Part shown: one piece after another, positions 62,458 to 64,000 of the stretch
How positions within the stretch are numbered: the first letter of the stretch is position 1
Layout: every line of letters starts with the position of its first letter
Source of the DNA: Bacteroidota bacterium
GTDB lineage: Bacteria > Bacteroidota > Bacteroidia > Bacteroidales > FEN-979
Assembly (NCBI GenBank): GCA_026391805.1
Contig: JAPLDJ010000023.1
Location: forward strand, 124,001-188,000
Length of the DNA stretch: 64,000 nt
Direction of reading: 5' to 3'
Notes under the pieces: generated by a model
Told to the model about the DNA's origin: nothing
What the model saw: only the letters and a program-made list of their open reading frames with translations
The model's database searches: none
Position numbers and translations under genes: made by a program

Positions 62458-63999
62458 CTACCTGTTCAGCACCGTCATTCGCTTTGTCAAAACAGAGTTC
62501 CCGGCTTTCAGCGAATAAAGATAAATTCCTGATTGCAGTGACTTCAGGTCCACATGAACATTATACTGACCCGGATCTTTTACTTCATCCGCCAGCACCC
62601 GGACCTGCCTCCCCGACAGATCATAAAGTGCAAGATTCACGCGACTGTTTGCAAACAGCTGGAAGCTGATCGTGGTGGAAGTAGCCGCGGGATTGGGATA
62701 ATTCTGATCGAGCCTGAAAAGTGAAGAGGCATCCTTTCCAATATTACCGGTTCCGGCTGTGTTATAAAGTTCTATAAAATCGCCCGGAGTCAGATCCTTT
62801 CCATCGAATGCGGAATAATCGGGCGGATACCGGTAGACCCTGAAAACGGAGTTCAGGGTTTCCTCCGGGTGAGTGGGGTCATACGGTAAAGAATCATTCC
62901 AGTATATCGGGCCGGTGTTGATCGTAGGGTTGATGTATTTCCAGACGACATCTCCGGCCGGTGTAACCTCAATGAATGTTCCAAGCGGGCCGTCATCAAT
63001 CAGGGTATTCCCGTTCTGAAGACGTTGCGCGCCGGAAATATCATGAGCAAAGAGGGATTCCGGCGGGGTCGCCACATAGGTCCAGGTGAGGTTTACGGGT
63101 GCCCAGGCTGATCCTATATTAAGAGGATAGTTGCCACTGGCATCAACCGGAGGGGTAATCTCGTCGATCGAGGAATAATTGCGCGACACCCCATTGTTAA
63201 AGCACAGGATGTTGCCTGCACCAGGACAATCCGGCTTGATCCATTCCGCATCATGCTGTTCCACATAAACTTCATTGTTTATTGTTCCGGCGCCATAGGT
63301 AAGCGGGTTGCCCCAACGGTAGAGCAGATCGCCGCCTTTTCCATGGTTGCCCCCGGTATGACCTGCTGATTGTGCCGTGGTTGTGCTGTGATCGACAAGC
63401 CAGACCTCGCTGTTGCCCCGCACGCTCATGGCGATCTGATCAAGGGCAGGATTGTAATCAATGCAGTTCATGTGATTCCAGAAGAGCGGCAGGTTCCTGT
63501 GGTCCCCGTCGCAATCCACCAGTTCCGGGTGCGCAGCCACAACGCCAAAATTATTTTTTGAAGCATCAAAATCCTGGATCAGGTGATCCCAGACATGCCA
63601 TTCCCAGACAATGTTTCCCCCGGAAGGATAGGTGGGCTGGATTTCGATAATGCAGTCGGGAAGCATATATCCTTTCTGTGCAATGTCGGGCTGGAACTTG
63701 CTCGGATCAAACCCCGCAGTAATACATTCTGCATAACTTTTCTTCTCCACCACCAGCATGATAATGTTTCCGTTTGGCAGTTTTTTCACATCATGGTGCT
63801 GGGTATAGTCGGCGGTTGAGTAATTAAATTCCCACACCAGGTTATCATCCCAGTCGTATTCTTCAATCCGTCCTCCTTCACCGCCACCGGAACCCAGGGA
63901 TCCCATAATCATGCAGGTGCGCAGCAGATGCCCGTTTTCAAGAAGATACACAGACTGCCCGGGATTATACGTACTGGCTGTCCACTCATGACATTTCCG
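62458..63999 (-). CDS. Arylsulfotransferase-like (ASST) secreted protein with type IX tail, 5' end outside window
   Basis: The frame stays open to the right edge, so 513 residues are visible and the N-terminus lies beyond. A GTG at 63951 is internal: the preceding codons (TYNPGQS) continue the family sequence. Repeated beta-propeller blades (VYLLENGHLLRTCM; WHVWDHLIQDF; LQNGNTLIDDGPLGTFIEVT; GDVVWKYINP) match the arylsulfate sulfotransferase family. The C-terminal 85 residues (FRLDQNYPNPAATSTTISFQ; ALYDLSGRQVRVLADEV) are a type IX sorting domain. The substrate is unknown and many family members lack proven sulfotransferase activity. Confidence 0.88.
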   Translation of the reverse strand, partial: RKCHEWTASTYNPGQSVYLLENGHLLRTCMIMGSLGSGGGEGGRIEEYDWDDNLVWEFNYSTADYTQHHDVKKLPNGNIIMLVVEKKSYAECITAGFDPSKFQPDIAQKGYMLPDCIIEIQPTYPSGGNIVWEWHVWDHLIQDFDASKNNFGVVAAHPELVDCDGDHRNLPLFWNHMNCIDYNPALDQIAMSVRGNSEVWLVDHSTTTAQSAGHTGGNHGKGGDLLYRWGNPLTYGAGTINNEVYVEQHDAEWIKPDCPGAGNILCFNNGVSRNYSSIDEITPPVDASGNYPLNIGSAWAPVNLTWTYVATPPESLFAHDISGAQRLQNGNTLIDDGPLGTFIEVTPAGDVVWKYINPTINTGPIYWNDSLPYDPTHPEETLNSVFRVYRYPPDYSAFDGKDLTPGDFIELYNTAGTGNIGKDASSLFRLDQNYPNPAATSTTISFQLFANSRVNLALYDLSGRQVRVLADEVKDPGQYNVHVDLKSLQSGIYLYSLKAGNSVLTKRMTVLNR

Positions 64000-64000
64000 C

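Overview
This is a chromosomal window from a member of the Bacteroidota, most likely a free-living relative of the Bacteroidales; no species is assigned. The signs are: the phylum-specific promoter octamer TAnnTTTG in front of about twenty genes, a THX ribosomal protein, two HU proteins, single-chain GcvP, a compact 653-residue GyrB, a type-3 ProS, PqqD- and GIN-domain (DUF2807) proteins, and two secreted proteins with type IX secretion tails. Gene density is high and most genes are core housekeeping genes. No phage, insertion sequence, CRISPR array, rRNA or tRNA gene was seen.

Layout. 0-6.6 kb: the end of recQ, a heptamer repeat array, a methyltransferase, two hup genes flanking a 3-methyladenine glycosylase, fmt, a TPR membrane protein, trmH, a THX gene with an unusual long tail, and rsmG. 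6.7-10.8 kb: OPT peptide transporter, PqqD-like protein, aminoacyl-histidine dipeptidase. 10.9-15.0 kb: a 1219-residue OmpA-family envelope protein of PorE-like domain order carrying a 120-bp tandem repeat, then rpmH (53 aa). 15.2-24.6 kb: a surface-glycan island (YfhO-like membrane protein, two family 4 glycosyltransferases, two UDP-GlcNAc 2-epimerases) interrupted by a small gene between duplicated 30-bp sequences, a MATE exporter and the RNase P RNA gene rnpB. 24.8-31.1 kb: gyrB and an adaptor/permease/TolC export operon that lacks its ATPase.

31.1-43.1 kb: peroxiredoxin, mazG, a PagL-like outer-membrane protein, a GIN-domain lipoprotein, proS, a Tyr/Pro/Gly/Ser-rich lipoprotein, a FadL-type porin, and a Nif3 / zinc-ribbon / TPR operon whose zinc-ribbon protein has a histone-H1-like N-terminus. 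43.2-49.2 kb: lone receiver domain, lpxK, purine nucleoside phosphorylase, an LpxR-type lipid A deacylase and dnaB. 49.2-54.5 kb: a secreted protein often mislabelled asparagine synthetase B, and a thymidylate module (nucleoside transporter, thyA, folA). 54.7-60.1 kb: membrane pyrophosphatase and gcvP. 60.1-64.0 kb: a small secreted beta-flower repeat protein, a Kelch protein and an arylsulfotransferase with type IX tails, separated by spacers rich in short palindromes.

The genes suggest an organism that takes up peptides, remodels lipid A and surface glycans, exports proteins through the type IX system and uses pyrophosphate to energise its membrane. I did not find a clear new multi-gene defence or biosynthetic system. 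The most unusual items are the 0.55-kb small-gene cassette between duplicated sequences with 11-bp repeats in its leader (21.1-21.7 kb), the heptamer arrays, the basic low-complexity tails on THX and the zinc-ribbon protein, and the ATPase-less exporter operon.
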